From DUQX01 sp050948825 (GTDB taxonomy: Bacteria; Bacillota; Dethiobacteria; DTU022; UBA8154): 64,000 nucleotides of DNA. The notes beneath the pieces are model-generated. The model was not told the DNA's origin and ran no database searches. It saw only the letters and a list, made by a program, of their open reading frames with translations. The stretch is taken from contig JBMNEO010000003.1 of the NCBI GenBank assembly GCA_050948825.1, forward strand, positions 434,001-498,000. The letters are read 5' to 3'. Below are positions 17,072 to 23,507 of this stretch, piece after piece. Every line of letters starts with the position of its first letter. The first letter of the stretch is position 1. The position numbers were made by a program, and so were the translations under genes.

Positions 17072-18231
17072 TGAGTAAAATTAAGGAACCCATGATTTTT
17101 AGGATAAAACGGGCCGATATAGGTGCCTTCCTGGCTATCGATACAAGCCTTTCGCCCAATACCAGTTCTGCTTTTTATAAGGCAGCGCCGGCTGATAGGG
17201 CGAGTACGGACATAAAAACCGCTTATGGTGAGCTTTTGACAGACAAGGGATTCCTGCACGCGCTTCGCATTATTACTCAGCCGGATTTGTATTTGGCAGT
17301 CCGCGTCGCCGGCGTCCAAGGGTTGTCAGGAATTAGACTGCACCATAAAAAAAGCGAAGGTGACTTTGTGGCCGCAACGGAAGAAGGGGCAGGAGACAAT
17401 CTCATCATCTCGTTATTTGACAATTATAAATCCTGGCTGGACTGGTGGATCGAAGATTTTGCCAGTCAAAGCGAACAGCCTGCCGCAAACTATATCCCGC
17501 CCAAGGTCAGCCTGGAGGAGTTTATGTTCGTGCTCCACGCCGTCGATTCCTTCAGGAGAGTTTCTTATCAGAACATGCTGAACCATGTCTTTACGGATAG
17601 AGCTTATGTGAAAGTCCCAGAGTTTCTCCAAAGCATGGCCGACTCCTTAAAAGGCCTGGATATTCGCTGGCTGCTACCGGCATTCCTGACGGTGACACCG
17701 GGGGTGGAACAGTACCAAACAAAAATTGATCCTCAAAATATCGGTGTTTTGCTTGAGCATGACTTCTTTCGCGAAGGGAAGTTGGCCTCAGGCGAGGATG
17801 TGCTGATCTTTGGAGAGGCCGGGCAAATAATGGGGGTGGAGTTCTTCCGCTCCTGGTTTACCAGTTGCGGTGTGGAAATTAATATGGCCGGATCAGGCGT
17901 CTTTACGGCAGCCGAAAGGCTTTTCATTGCCCCCACGTTATTGGGCAATCATTTTGCGCGGCTGGAAGGTGCGAACAATGGAAAAGCCATAGTAAACCAC
18001 CAACTTTATACCACGGAGCAGCTCTCCTTCAAACTTAGCGAATTGTTCGGCAATGTTTTTAATGCAAACATGACGTCCGGTACTGCAGAGCCCAGTGTTG
18101 TGCCTTTATCGGAGCCACCTGAGTCACCGATTATTTCGACACCTCCGGCCAAAAGATTTTGCAGCGGCTGTGGCTCGCAGGTTTCTGTCGGGGCAGCTTT
18201 TTGCGGCAACTGTGGCAAGAATTTAAAATAA
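17071..18231 (+). CDS. Unknown protein with C-terminal zinc ribbon (386 aa)
   Basis: A large soluble domain (1-~340) is followed by a proline-rich linker and a zinc ribbon at ~362-386 (RFCSGCGSQVSV, AFCGNCGKNLK; CxxC...CxxC). The main domain is not recognised; it has EEFMFVLHAVDSFRRVSYQN and a hydrophobic, beta-rich second half. No signal peptide or convincing membrane helix. Coupled to the preceding gene by a one-base overlap. The same style of zinc ribbon caps four genes downstream, suggesting a shared docking or assembly feature across the island. Confidence 0.7.
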   Translation: MSKIKEPMIFRIKRADIGAFLAIDTSLSPNTSSAFYKAAPADRASTDIKTAYGELLTDKGFLHALRIITQPDLYLAVRVAGVQGLSGIRLHHKKSEGDFVAATEEGAGDNLIISLFDNYKSWLDWWIEDFASQSEQPAANYIPPKVSLEEFMFVLHAVDSFRRVSYQNMLNHVFTDRAYVKVPEFLQSMADSLKGLDIRWLLPAFLTVTPGVEQYQTKIDPQNIGVLLEHDFFREGKLASGEDVLIFGEAGQIMGVEFFRSWFTSCGVEINMAGSGVFTAAERLFIAPTLLGNHFARLEGANNGKAIVNHQLYTTEQLSFKLSELFGNVFNANMTSGTAEPSVVPLSEPPESPIISTPPAKRFCSGCGSQVSVGAAFCGNCGKNLK

Positions 18232-18302
18232 TCTGGCGAGATCCTCCTGGAAAAAGGCAAGAGCGCAAATATATCCCTGGACGTGGCGCCAGTCCACGAA
18301 GG

Positions 18303-18348
18303 GGTAAAGAGATAAGAGAGTGAAGCCCATGTTTTGCAGGCATTGCGG
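18303..18348 (+). repeat. Copy of the 5' end of a zinc-ribbon gene (46 bp)
   Basis: These 46 bases match 20132-20177 with three or four differences: leader GTAAAGAGATAAG, ribosome site, then ATGTTTTGCAGGCATTGCGG (MFCRHCG). At 18349 the zinc-ribbon start is joined abruptly to the 3' end of the LuxR gene. The resulting frame is meaningless. Confidence 0.9.
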
Positions 18349-18541
18349 CGGAGCTGATTGACATCATACTGAAAAAAGAGGATGCGGTCATATAGCAATA
18401 GAACCTCTGAAAATCATGTGTTTTAAGCCCCTACCCGAAAAAGGTGGGGGCTTTTTTAGTAAACTACCCGGTTCGGGTGATCTTTTTTGTTTGCGCTTTT
18501 GCTATCCTATTCTCGACGAATGAAATCCTGCCAGAAAGGGG
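18349..18541 (+). repeat. Direct repeat copy B (3' end of LuxR gene plus terminators)
   Basis: This repeats 9709-9903, including the last LuxR codons (18349-18396), and both hairpins. The order zinc-ribbon 5' end then LuxR 3' end is what the internal junction of a tandem duplication would look like. Confidence 0.95.
18427..18488 (+). terminator. Tandem Rho-independent terminators, second copy
   Basis: The same two hairpins as at 9787-9848 are preserved here, with T runs at 18452-18457 and 18483-18488. They end the transcription unit of the giant protein and zinc-ribbon gene, or any read-through from it. Confidence 0.85.
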
Positions 18542-18549
18542 GATTATGT

Positions 18550-19080
18550 TTGAAAGCAATCAGACGAAAAAGTTTTATTTTCGCGGCTTTTACCGGCTTT
18601 GGCATACTGACGGGCGTTATGCTTCTCGTTTTCGGGGGAGCAACGTCTGAAATCCGGGCGCAGATATTATTGGCGAGCGTCATCATTGCGAGTGTAATTT
18701 TGGCGGGATTCTGGATACGAGAGCTCGGAAAGCTAAAGATCGCACGGCTCATTGTAGAAAATTCAATCCTGCATATCCGCACCGCCGTCATCAGCGACCT
18801 GTCCGATGAAGGGGCACAGCCGAAGAATATCGAAAATACCGAGGTGATCGTCTCGTATTTCGGCATTCTGCTGGACGGTAAAACCATCAAGTTCAACCAG
18901 GATGGCATCCGGCTCAGGGACGTGGAGATAGGGAATGATTTCATTTCCTTCACCTACGGCACGAAAACACGGACACAGAATATCCGGCTTCTGCGCCCGG
19001 CAATCGATCCAATTACGATAGCGGAGATCTGCGAAAAATTCCGCTATGAAACCGGAATTATACCGACTTTGCTGTCTTGA
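18550..19080 (+). CDS. Two-TM membrane protein with soluble beta domain (176 aa)
   Basis: I start it at the TTG at 18550, seven bases after AAAGGGGG, because the conserved repeat supplies that ribosome site. Two adjacent hydrophobic segments (FIFAAFTGFGILTGVMLLVF and ILLASVIIASVILAGFW) form a hairpin, then a ~110-residue soluble beta-rich domain (KIARLIVENSILHIRTAVIS, IRLRDVEIGNDFISFTYG) of the PH-like type often seen after such hairpins (inference). No named family. It is the first gene after copy B of the duplication and corresponds in position to the dead lipoprotein after copy A. Confidence 0.65.
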   Translation: MKAIRRKSFIFAAFTGFGILTGVMLLVFGGATSEIRAQILLASVIIASVILAGFWIRELGKLKIARLIVENSILHIRTAVISDLSDEGAQPKNIENTEVIVSYFGILLDGKTIKFNQDGIRLRDVEIGNDFISFTYGTKTRTQNIRLLRPAIDPITIAEICEKFRYETGIIPTLLS

Positions 19081-19146
19081 CAGGCGCAAACAAAGGTGAA
19101 ATCCGGCAGCGATACCTGAAATAAAAAACGGAAGGAGAAACGAGAT

Positions 19147-19827
19147 ATGTTTTGCACAAATTGCGGAACACAATTATCGGGAAATTCAAAGTTTTGCCCC
19201 GCTTGCGGCAGTGAGATCAATCAAGCGCCTCCAAGCATGCCGCAGCCTGCGGGTCTGCGCGGATTCTCGCCCCGCATCAGCGACCCGGCCTTTGCCAGAT
19301 ATGTCAATAGCAGTAACCGCTGGGCGGCTATATTTTCCATGATTCTTGCTGTTGCCGCCGTGATCGGTTTCTATATATACGGCGAAGTTGGTTCGGAAAT
19401 GGATAATCCCGGATCGCTCTATATCGGCTTTGGTATCGGCGGCATGTTTTTACTGATCGCGCTGTTTCAGATACTGGGTAGAAAACGCAGCAAAACCTGG
19501 GACGGCACGGTGGAGAATAAGAAAATTAAAAAGAAAACCGAGCGGCATACATATGGAGACGACGATGTCCGCTACGAGGACTATCTGGAATACTCTGTCA
19601 TCATACGGAGCGACCAGGGAAAACGGCACACCATCAGATCCCGCAACAGCGATACCCTGTATAACTACTATCAGATCGGCGACCGGATACGGCATCATGC
19701 GGGGCTCAACTCCTACGAGAAGTATGACAAGACCGGCGATAAATTTATTCCCTGCAACGCCTGCGGGACATTGTGCGACATCAACGACGACATCTGCTTC
19801 CGGTGTAAATGCCCGCTGCTGAAATAG
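19147..19827 (+). CDS. Zinc-ribbon membrane protein with a zinc ribbon at each end (226 aa)
   Basis: Residues 1-23 are a zinc ribbon (MFCTNCGTQLSGNSKFCPAC). Two membrane helices follow (AAIFSMILAVAAVIGFYIYG and YIGFGIGGMFLLIALFQIL), then a soluble beta domain of the DUF3592 kind (WDGTVENKKIKKK, LEYSVIIRSDQGKRHTIRS, YYQIGDRIRHH) and a second ribbon (IPCNACGTLCDIN, CFRCKCP). GAAGGAG is upstream of the ATG. No enzymatic motif. The plan matches the other zinc-ribbon membrane genes here. Confidence 0.75.
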   Translation: MFCTNCGTQLSGNSKFCPACGSEINQAPPSMPQPAGLRGFSPRISDPAFARYVNSSNRWAAIFSMILAVAAVIGFYIYGEVGSEMDNPGSLYIGFGIGGMFLLIALFQILGRKRSKTWDGTVENKKIKKKTERHTYGDDDVRYEDYLEYSVIIRSDQGKRHTIRSRNSDTLYNYYQIGDRIRHHAGLNSYEKYDKTGDKFIPCNACGTLCDINDDICFRCKCPLLK

Positions 19828-19869
19828 AGGGGAAGCAATGTTATATTTTGAAAAGGGAGGTTTTTATTT

Positions 19870-20079
19870 ATGAGCAAATATTGCAAAAACCGCGGTTCGC
19901 CACTAAAAGCTGAGGCTAAATTCTGCGCCTCCTGCGGCACGGCGGTACCCGTGCCGCACAGGCTGGGGACGGCTTAAGCGGCCCCAACCGCTCAAAACAG
20001 CGCCAAAGCGCCCGCCGCTGAGAATGCAAAACGGTTGGACGACAGAAACACAGGAAATGTGAGGCTCCTTCTCTTGTAA
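19870..20079 (+). pseudogene. Broken zinc-ribbon gene
   Basis: Behind a good GGGAGG site the ATG at 19870 reads MSKYCKNRGSPLKAEAKFCA, where the second ribbon cysteine has become Arg (CKNRG for CKNCG). After 35 codons a TAA at 19975 interrupts, but the same frame continues AAPTAQNSAKAPAAENAKRL to a second stop at 20077, a typical Ala/Pro-rich linker after a ribbon. Membrane segments expected after the linker are missing. I read it as a decayed copy of the zinc-ribbon family, truncated at both the stop and the 3' end. Confidence 0.7.
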
Positions 20080-20157
20080 TTGGGTTACGCCTCATGCCAG
20101 TGCCAGTGAGATGGTGACATCGCATTATTGGAGTAAAGAGATAAGGGAGTGAGGCCC

Positions 20158-20715
20158 ATGTTTTGCAGGCATTGCGGAACTGAGAATCCGGCCCAGGCCG
20201 GATTCTGTTCCGGCTGTGGGGCAAAAACGGGGGATCAAAGGGCTGCCCCGCAGCCAATACCGGCCCCTGAGCGCCCGTCCCCACGACAACCGCTTAATAA
20301 CAAACTGATAGACCTGCTGATAATTCCAGTTGCGGTCATCCTCATTCTGTTGGGGATCGGCCAGTTGGCCCTTGGGGTGGCCGGCAGGACAGCCACCGCT
20401 CAGGTGATCGGTTATGAGCAGGTGCTGTTTATCAACAACGATGATTCCACAAGAAATCCCAGCCGCTACAAGCTGGAATACCAGTTTTCCGTCAATGGTG
20501 AACGATATACCGGTTCGGTGACACGGGTTTTCTCAGGTGGAAGCCACATGAGGCAGACCATACCGGTGCGCTATCTTCCCTTCTGGCCCCATGTCAATGC
20601 GGAGGACGGCGAAACGGCGGGGCTTGCCGCTCCTGTCATGACGGGATTGGGTGCTGCGTTGCTTGTGCTTGAGGTTAAGAGAAAATCCCGGCTCCGGAAT
20701 GAAAAATATGGATAA
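20158..20715 (+). CDS. Zinc-ribbon DUF3592-like membrane protein (185 aa)
   Basis: An N-terminal zinc ribbon (MFCRHCGTENPAQAGFCSGC) and a Pro-rich linker precede a membrane helix (LLIIPVAVILILLGIGQLAL), a DUF3592-type beta domain (TATAQVIGYEQVLFINNDDS, YKLEYQFSVNGERYTGSV, TIPVRYLPFWPHVN) and a second helix near the end. The ATG at 20158 follows GGGAGTGA; a GTG nine bases earlier is part of that site. The first 20 bases of the gene and its leader are duplicated at 18303-18348, marking the right edge of the ancestral duplicated unit. Confidence 0.78.
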   Translation: MFCRHCGTENPAQAGFCSGCGAKTGDQRAAPQPIPAPERPSPRQPLNNKLIDLLIIPVAVILILLGIGQLALGVAGRTATAQVIGYEQVLFINNDDSTRNPSRYKLEYQFSVNGERYTGSVTRVFSGGSHMRQTIPVRYLPFWPHVNAEDGETAGLAAPVMTGLGAALLVLEVKRKSRLRNEKYG

Positions 20716-20727
20716 GGAGGAAACATC

Positions 20728-21186
20728 ATGTTTTGTGAAAACTGTGGAAACAAACTTCCGGAAGGGGCAAAGTTCTGCGGAGACTGCGGTGCAAAAACCG
20801 AGCCTGTGCAGCCTGCCTATACTGTGTCGGCAAAGCCTGCTCCGATGCGCCCTGTCCCGCCCCCCCCGGTCTACACATCCCCGGCGCAGACAGCGCCCTC
20901 TCACCAGCAGGCCTATGCGCTGCCGCAACCCCCGGCCTATTCAGGGCAGCCGGAAAGCGAGCCATTGCGCGTCGGACAGTACATAGGGATGCTTCTTTTG
21001 ATGTGCGTGCCCATTCTCAACATAATCCTGCTGTTTGTGTGGGGTTTCAGTTCTTTGGCCAATCTGAACAAGAAGAATTTTGCGAGAGCCTCGCTGATTT
21101 TATGCGCCGTTATGCTGATATTCTGGATCGTCGCCGGAGGGCTCATCATGGGTGCCTTGGACAGCATCACGGGCGGCTATTATTAA
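20728..21186 (+). CDS. Zinc-ribbon membrane protein (152 aa)
   Basis: The product has an N-terminal zinc ribbon (MFCENCGNKLPEGAKFCGDC), a long Pro/Ala/Gln-rich disordered linker to ~75, then two membrane helices (YIGMLLLMCVPILNIILLFV and LILCAVMLIFWIVAGGLIMG) joined by WGFSSLANLNKKNFARAS. That last motif is typical of small zinc-ribbon two-helix proteins of Firmicutes. AAGGAGG lies just upstream of the ATG, 12 bases after the previous stop. No function is known for the family. Confidence 0.78.
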   Translation: MFCENCGNKLPEGAKFCGDCGAKTEPVQPAYTVSAKPAPMRPVPPPPVYTSPAQTAPSHQQAYALPQPPAYSGQPESEPLRVGQYIGMLLLMCVPILNIILLFVWGFSSLANLNKKNFARASLILCAVMLIFWIVAGGLIMGALDSITGGYY

Positions 21187-21211
21187 AGCCGGTCATGGAA
21201 AGAGGATGAAG

Positions 21212-21775
21212 ATGGAAAATACACCGGGGAGGATACAGTGGTATATCAGCGTTCCGGTTTTTAAAAACACGGTGATTTTGAAGCAACTGGGAATCGCCGT
21301 CGGCATTCCCTTCGGCCTTGTCGCGCTGGTCATCGGGCTTGCGTCGGGCAAAAGCATATATACGCTCTACGGGCTGGGGCTCATCGGCGCCCTGTTGCTT
21401 TTCACCTGGCTTTTTATCATGGCGGTCTATCGGGGAAAGTACGAGGCCGAGTTTGTGCTGGACGACAAGGGCGCGCGCTGCCGGACGCAGGCAAAACAGG
21501 CAAAAAAGAACCGGATCATCAATACACTGACGGTCGTTCTTGGACTGCTTTCCGGCAAACCGGCCGTTGCCGGAGCCGGGTTGTTGGCGCAGTCCCGGCA
21601 GGAGATTTTTATACGGTGGAACCGCGTCATGAAGGTTAAATACAGGCTGAAAGGCAATACCATCCTCCTTCGCAGCGGCTGGACGGAACAGATCGCTTTA
21701 TTCTGTACCTTTGAGAATTTCAGTGAGGTAGAGCAGTTTATAGAAATAAAAACAAAACATTTGAAAGGCAGCTGA
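21212..21775 (+). CDS. Two-TM membrane protein with soluble C-terminal domain (187 aa)
   Basis: Two hydrophobic helices (LGIAVGIPFGLVALVIGLAS and YGLGLIGALLLFTWLFIMAV) are followed by a soluble domain with LRSGWTEQIALFCTFENFSE near the end. The arrangement recalls YcxB/PH-like membrane proteins. I choose the ATG at 21212 (AGAGG six bases upstream); ATG 21206 is also in frame. Its TGA overlaps the next ATG. The domain contains AEFVLDDKGARCRTQAKQAK, with no catalytic motif that I recognise. Confidence 0.65.
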   Translation: MENTPGRIQWYISVPVFKNTVILKQLGIAVGIPFGLVALVIGLASGKSIYTLYGLGLIGALLLFTWLFIMAVYRGKYEAEFVLDDKGARCRTQAKQAKKNRIINTLTVVLGLLSGKPAVAGAGLLAQSRQEIFIRWNRVMKVKYRLKGNTILLRSGWTEQIALFCTFENFSEVEQFIEIKTKHLKGS

Positions 21776-22308
21776 TGGGAATGAAGAAAATACTCATTAC
21801 TTTTTTCATAGCCGTTGTTTGCATAGCGTTAATAAGCGGATGTAGTGGCAACGGGAACAATACAGGCACTGCTCCCACACCTTCGGATAGAGCGGAATCA
21901 CCCGAAGCCGTGCCAACGCTTGATGAAGTCATCAGCGGCACATGGAGCCTGTACGCGGGATATGAGCAAAGCGGCGAACTGGCCTATGTATCCTCCGATA
22001 GTGCGGAGTATACCTTTACCTTTGACGCAGACAATGGCTTTTCCGGCGTTTACCGGCAAGGTGACGGATATATTGATTCTACCTTTACAGGCACATACGA
22101 CGTGACTAACAGCAAAGCCGCTTATAAGAACCCATACGATTGGTATTATTATGCAACCATAGAGAAAGACAGCATAGCCGATTCGGGGGAATCAACTCTA
22201 CTTGGCAGATTAGGTGAACAGGGGCTTCACCTGATCTTCAAGTTCAGAGAATTGGACGGAGAAAAGCTCCTGTACGAAGAAGAACAGCGCCTCTATTTCA
22301 AGAGGTAG
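21775..22308 (+). CDS. Predicted lipoprotein, unknown function (177 aa)
   Basis: A signal peptide with lipobox ISGC (residues ~5-23, ILITFFIAVVCIALISGC) is followed by a Thr/Pro/Ser linker and a compact beta-rich domain beginning VISGTWSLYAGYEQSGELAY and ending EEEQRLYFKR. The ISGTW start and alternating strands suggest a small barrel, without a named family. Start at 21775 is seven bases from GAAAGG and overlaps the previous stop; the ATG at 21781 is an alternative. It is the fourth lipoprotein gene of the island if the dead one is counted. Confidence 0.75.
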   Translation: MGMKKILITFFIAVVCIALISGCSGNGNNTGTAPTPSDRAESPEAVPTLDEVISGTWSLYAGYEQSGELAYVSSDSAEYTFTFDADNGFSGVYRQGDGYIDSTFTGTYDVTNSKAAYKNPYDWYYYATIEKDSIADSGESTLLGRLGEQGLHLIFKFRELDGEKLLYEEEQRLYFKR

Positions 22309-22359
22309 CCTCGTCTTACAGCCGTTTGCGATGATTTGGAGCTATTGAAAGGATATGCC

Positions 22360-22554
22360 ATGAAACGAAAACACAGAATAATTCCCCGTATACTAATCAC
22401 ACTGTTGGGCATCGGTCTTATTTTTATGGGAATGTCCGGAATCAACACAATGGGCAAAGCATACTGCGCATCAAAACATATCCCTGAAAAAACGCTGTAT
22501 AAGATTACAGCTGATTGGATTCCTTTGACGAAGAATCCTTTCACAGCGAAATAA
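22360..22554 (+). CDS. Small single-pass membrane protein (64 aa)
   Basis: A positively charged start (MKRKHRIIPR) leads into one hydrophobic helix (ILITLLGIGLIFMGMSGINT) and a ~30-residue tail ending WIPLTKNPFTAK. GAAAGGAT lies upstream of the ATG at 22360. It follows the lipoprotein by 51 bases and closes the island. Not recognised. Confidence 0.55.
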   Translation: MKRKHRIIPRILITLLGIGLIFMGMSGINTMGKAYCASKHIPEKTLYKITADWIPLTKNPFTAK

Positions 22555-22602
22555 TGTAATTTTGTCCCCCAGGGGGCTTGATAAAAAGGGCGAATGACGT
22601 CC

Positions 22603-22683
22603 GATAACATCGTCTTATGTAAAAACAATGAAAGGACGCAAGGCTGCCTTGCGTCCTTGTGTGATTACATAAGATGTGTTATC
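22603..22683. repeat. Nested inverted repeat (possible bidirectional terminator or MITE-like element)
   Basis: Outer arms of about 20 bases (GATAACAtcgTCTTATGTAA at 22603-22622 and its near-complement at 22665-22683) enclose an inner perfect 13-base inverted repeat AAGGACGCAAGGC (22632-22644) with GCCTTGCGTCCTT (22646-22658). No clean T run follows, so it may be a weak terminator for the island or a small palindromic element. Confidence 0.7.
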
Positions 22684-22761
22684 ACGAAGCGGCAGGAGCC
22701 ACTTGTCTAATAAGGCAATTTGTTTAGCTACACGCTGACTACCACGAACCTCCCACATATG

Positions 22762-22990
22762 CTATTCTTTCTGTGGCCACAAACGAGCAGTACCGCCTTT
22801 TTCCCAGTCTTCATCGGCCTTTTTCAAAATATCATTCAAAAATAATTTGCGAAGTTTAATTGATTACCTTTTAATTGTACAGCAACACGCTCACCAGCTT
22901 TCCACTTGAACTCTTCCCTTAGCTTAGTTTTTCTTGTATAACTAATTGACCTTTACTCGACAAACGCGTTATCTCAAGCTGCTGTGCCAT
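22762..22990 (-). pseudogene. AbrB/MazE-type antitoxin pseudogene (two frameshifts)
   Basis: The ATG at 22990 (GGAGG upstream) reads MAQQLEITRLSSKGQLVIQE and KLS, the SpoVT-AbrB DNA-binding fold. A five-base direct duplication (CTTAG twice, 22918-22927) then breaks the frame; in the next phase it continues REEFKWKAGERVAVQLKG, and after a second shift LRKLFLNDILKKADEDWEKG to a TAG at 22762. All three pieces join into one normal antitoxin of about 75 residues. No toxin gene is present beside it, so this looks like the last trace of a toxin-antitoxin module. Confidence 0.85.
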
Positions 22991-22992
22991 TA

Positions 22993-23193
22993 TTAAAATC
23001 CTCCAAGGAAGGTCAGACCATCATGCTCCAGCACGCGCCGTGCCTGGGCGCTGCGGTCCCAGGCCTCGCTGGCCATGGTGAGGATTTGCCGCTGCGCTTC
23101 GCTCAAGTTGTACGTTTTGACCACCTGCATCCACCACTGGCTTGTCTTCAGTTGAAATGTTTCAGTGCGTAGAGCATCGCCTATCTTACTCCT
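22993..23193 (-). pseudogene. Phage terminase small-subunit (P27-like) fragment
   Basis: Minus-strand frame without a start reads KIGDALRTETFQLKTSQWWM, QVVKTYNLSEAQRQILTMAS, EAWDRSAQARRVLEHDGLTF and then stops. The W-W-x-V-V...L-T-x-A-x-E-A-W-D-R...G-L-T pattern fits P27-type small terminases. Both ends are missing. It abuts the dead antitoxin gene and marks prophage-derived DNA here. Confidence 0.6.
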
Positions 23194-23195
23194 TC

Positions 23196-23507
23196 TTTGC
23201 CGCGAAGAATATTGCTAAAATAATTATACATTATTAACCCTTTTCATACCAATCCAAACATCTTGTTTGCCACTTAATCAATTACTATGACTCTAAATTA
23301 CACATATTTCACCCTTCGACAAATTACAACAATATCTGTTGAAGGATTCTGGCAGATTTTACAGAATTATAATATTTATATTATGCTAATTGCTATTTCA
23401 TCCATACAAAAAAATACAGCCCACTTTTTAGCCACCCTAATCCTTCAATTTATTTACAGCTCTTCATTACTGAAAAAGGTTAAGTAGGAAAAAGAGGGTG
23501 AAAACCC
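23196..23507. other. AT-rich intergenic region
   Basis: A 312-base low-GC stretch upstream of the helicase gene. A 66-codon frame in it (23287-23487) has no ribosome site and a chance-like composition. It should contain the promoter of the helicase-methylase operon, but I see no convincing pair of hexamers. Confidence 0.4.

Noticed and set aside
22984..23172. Plus-strand 62-codon frame
   Set aside because: It is antisense to the terminase fragment, which shows recognisable protein similarity.
23287..23487. 66-codon AT-rich frame upstream of the helicase
   Set aside because: No ribosome site and chance-like composition.
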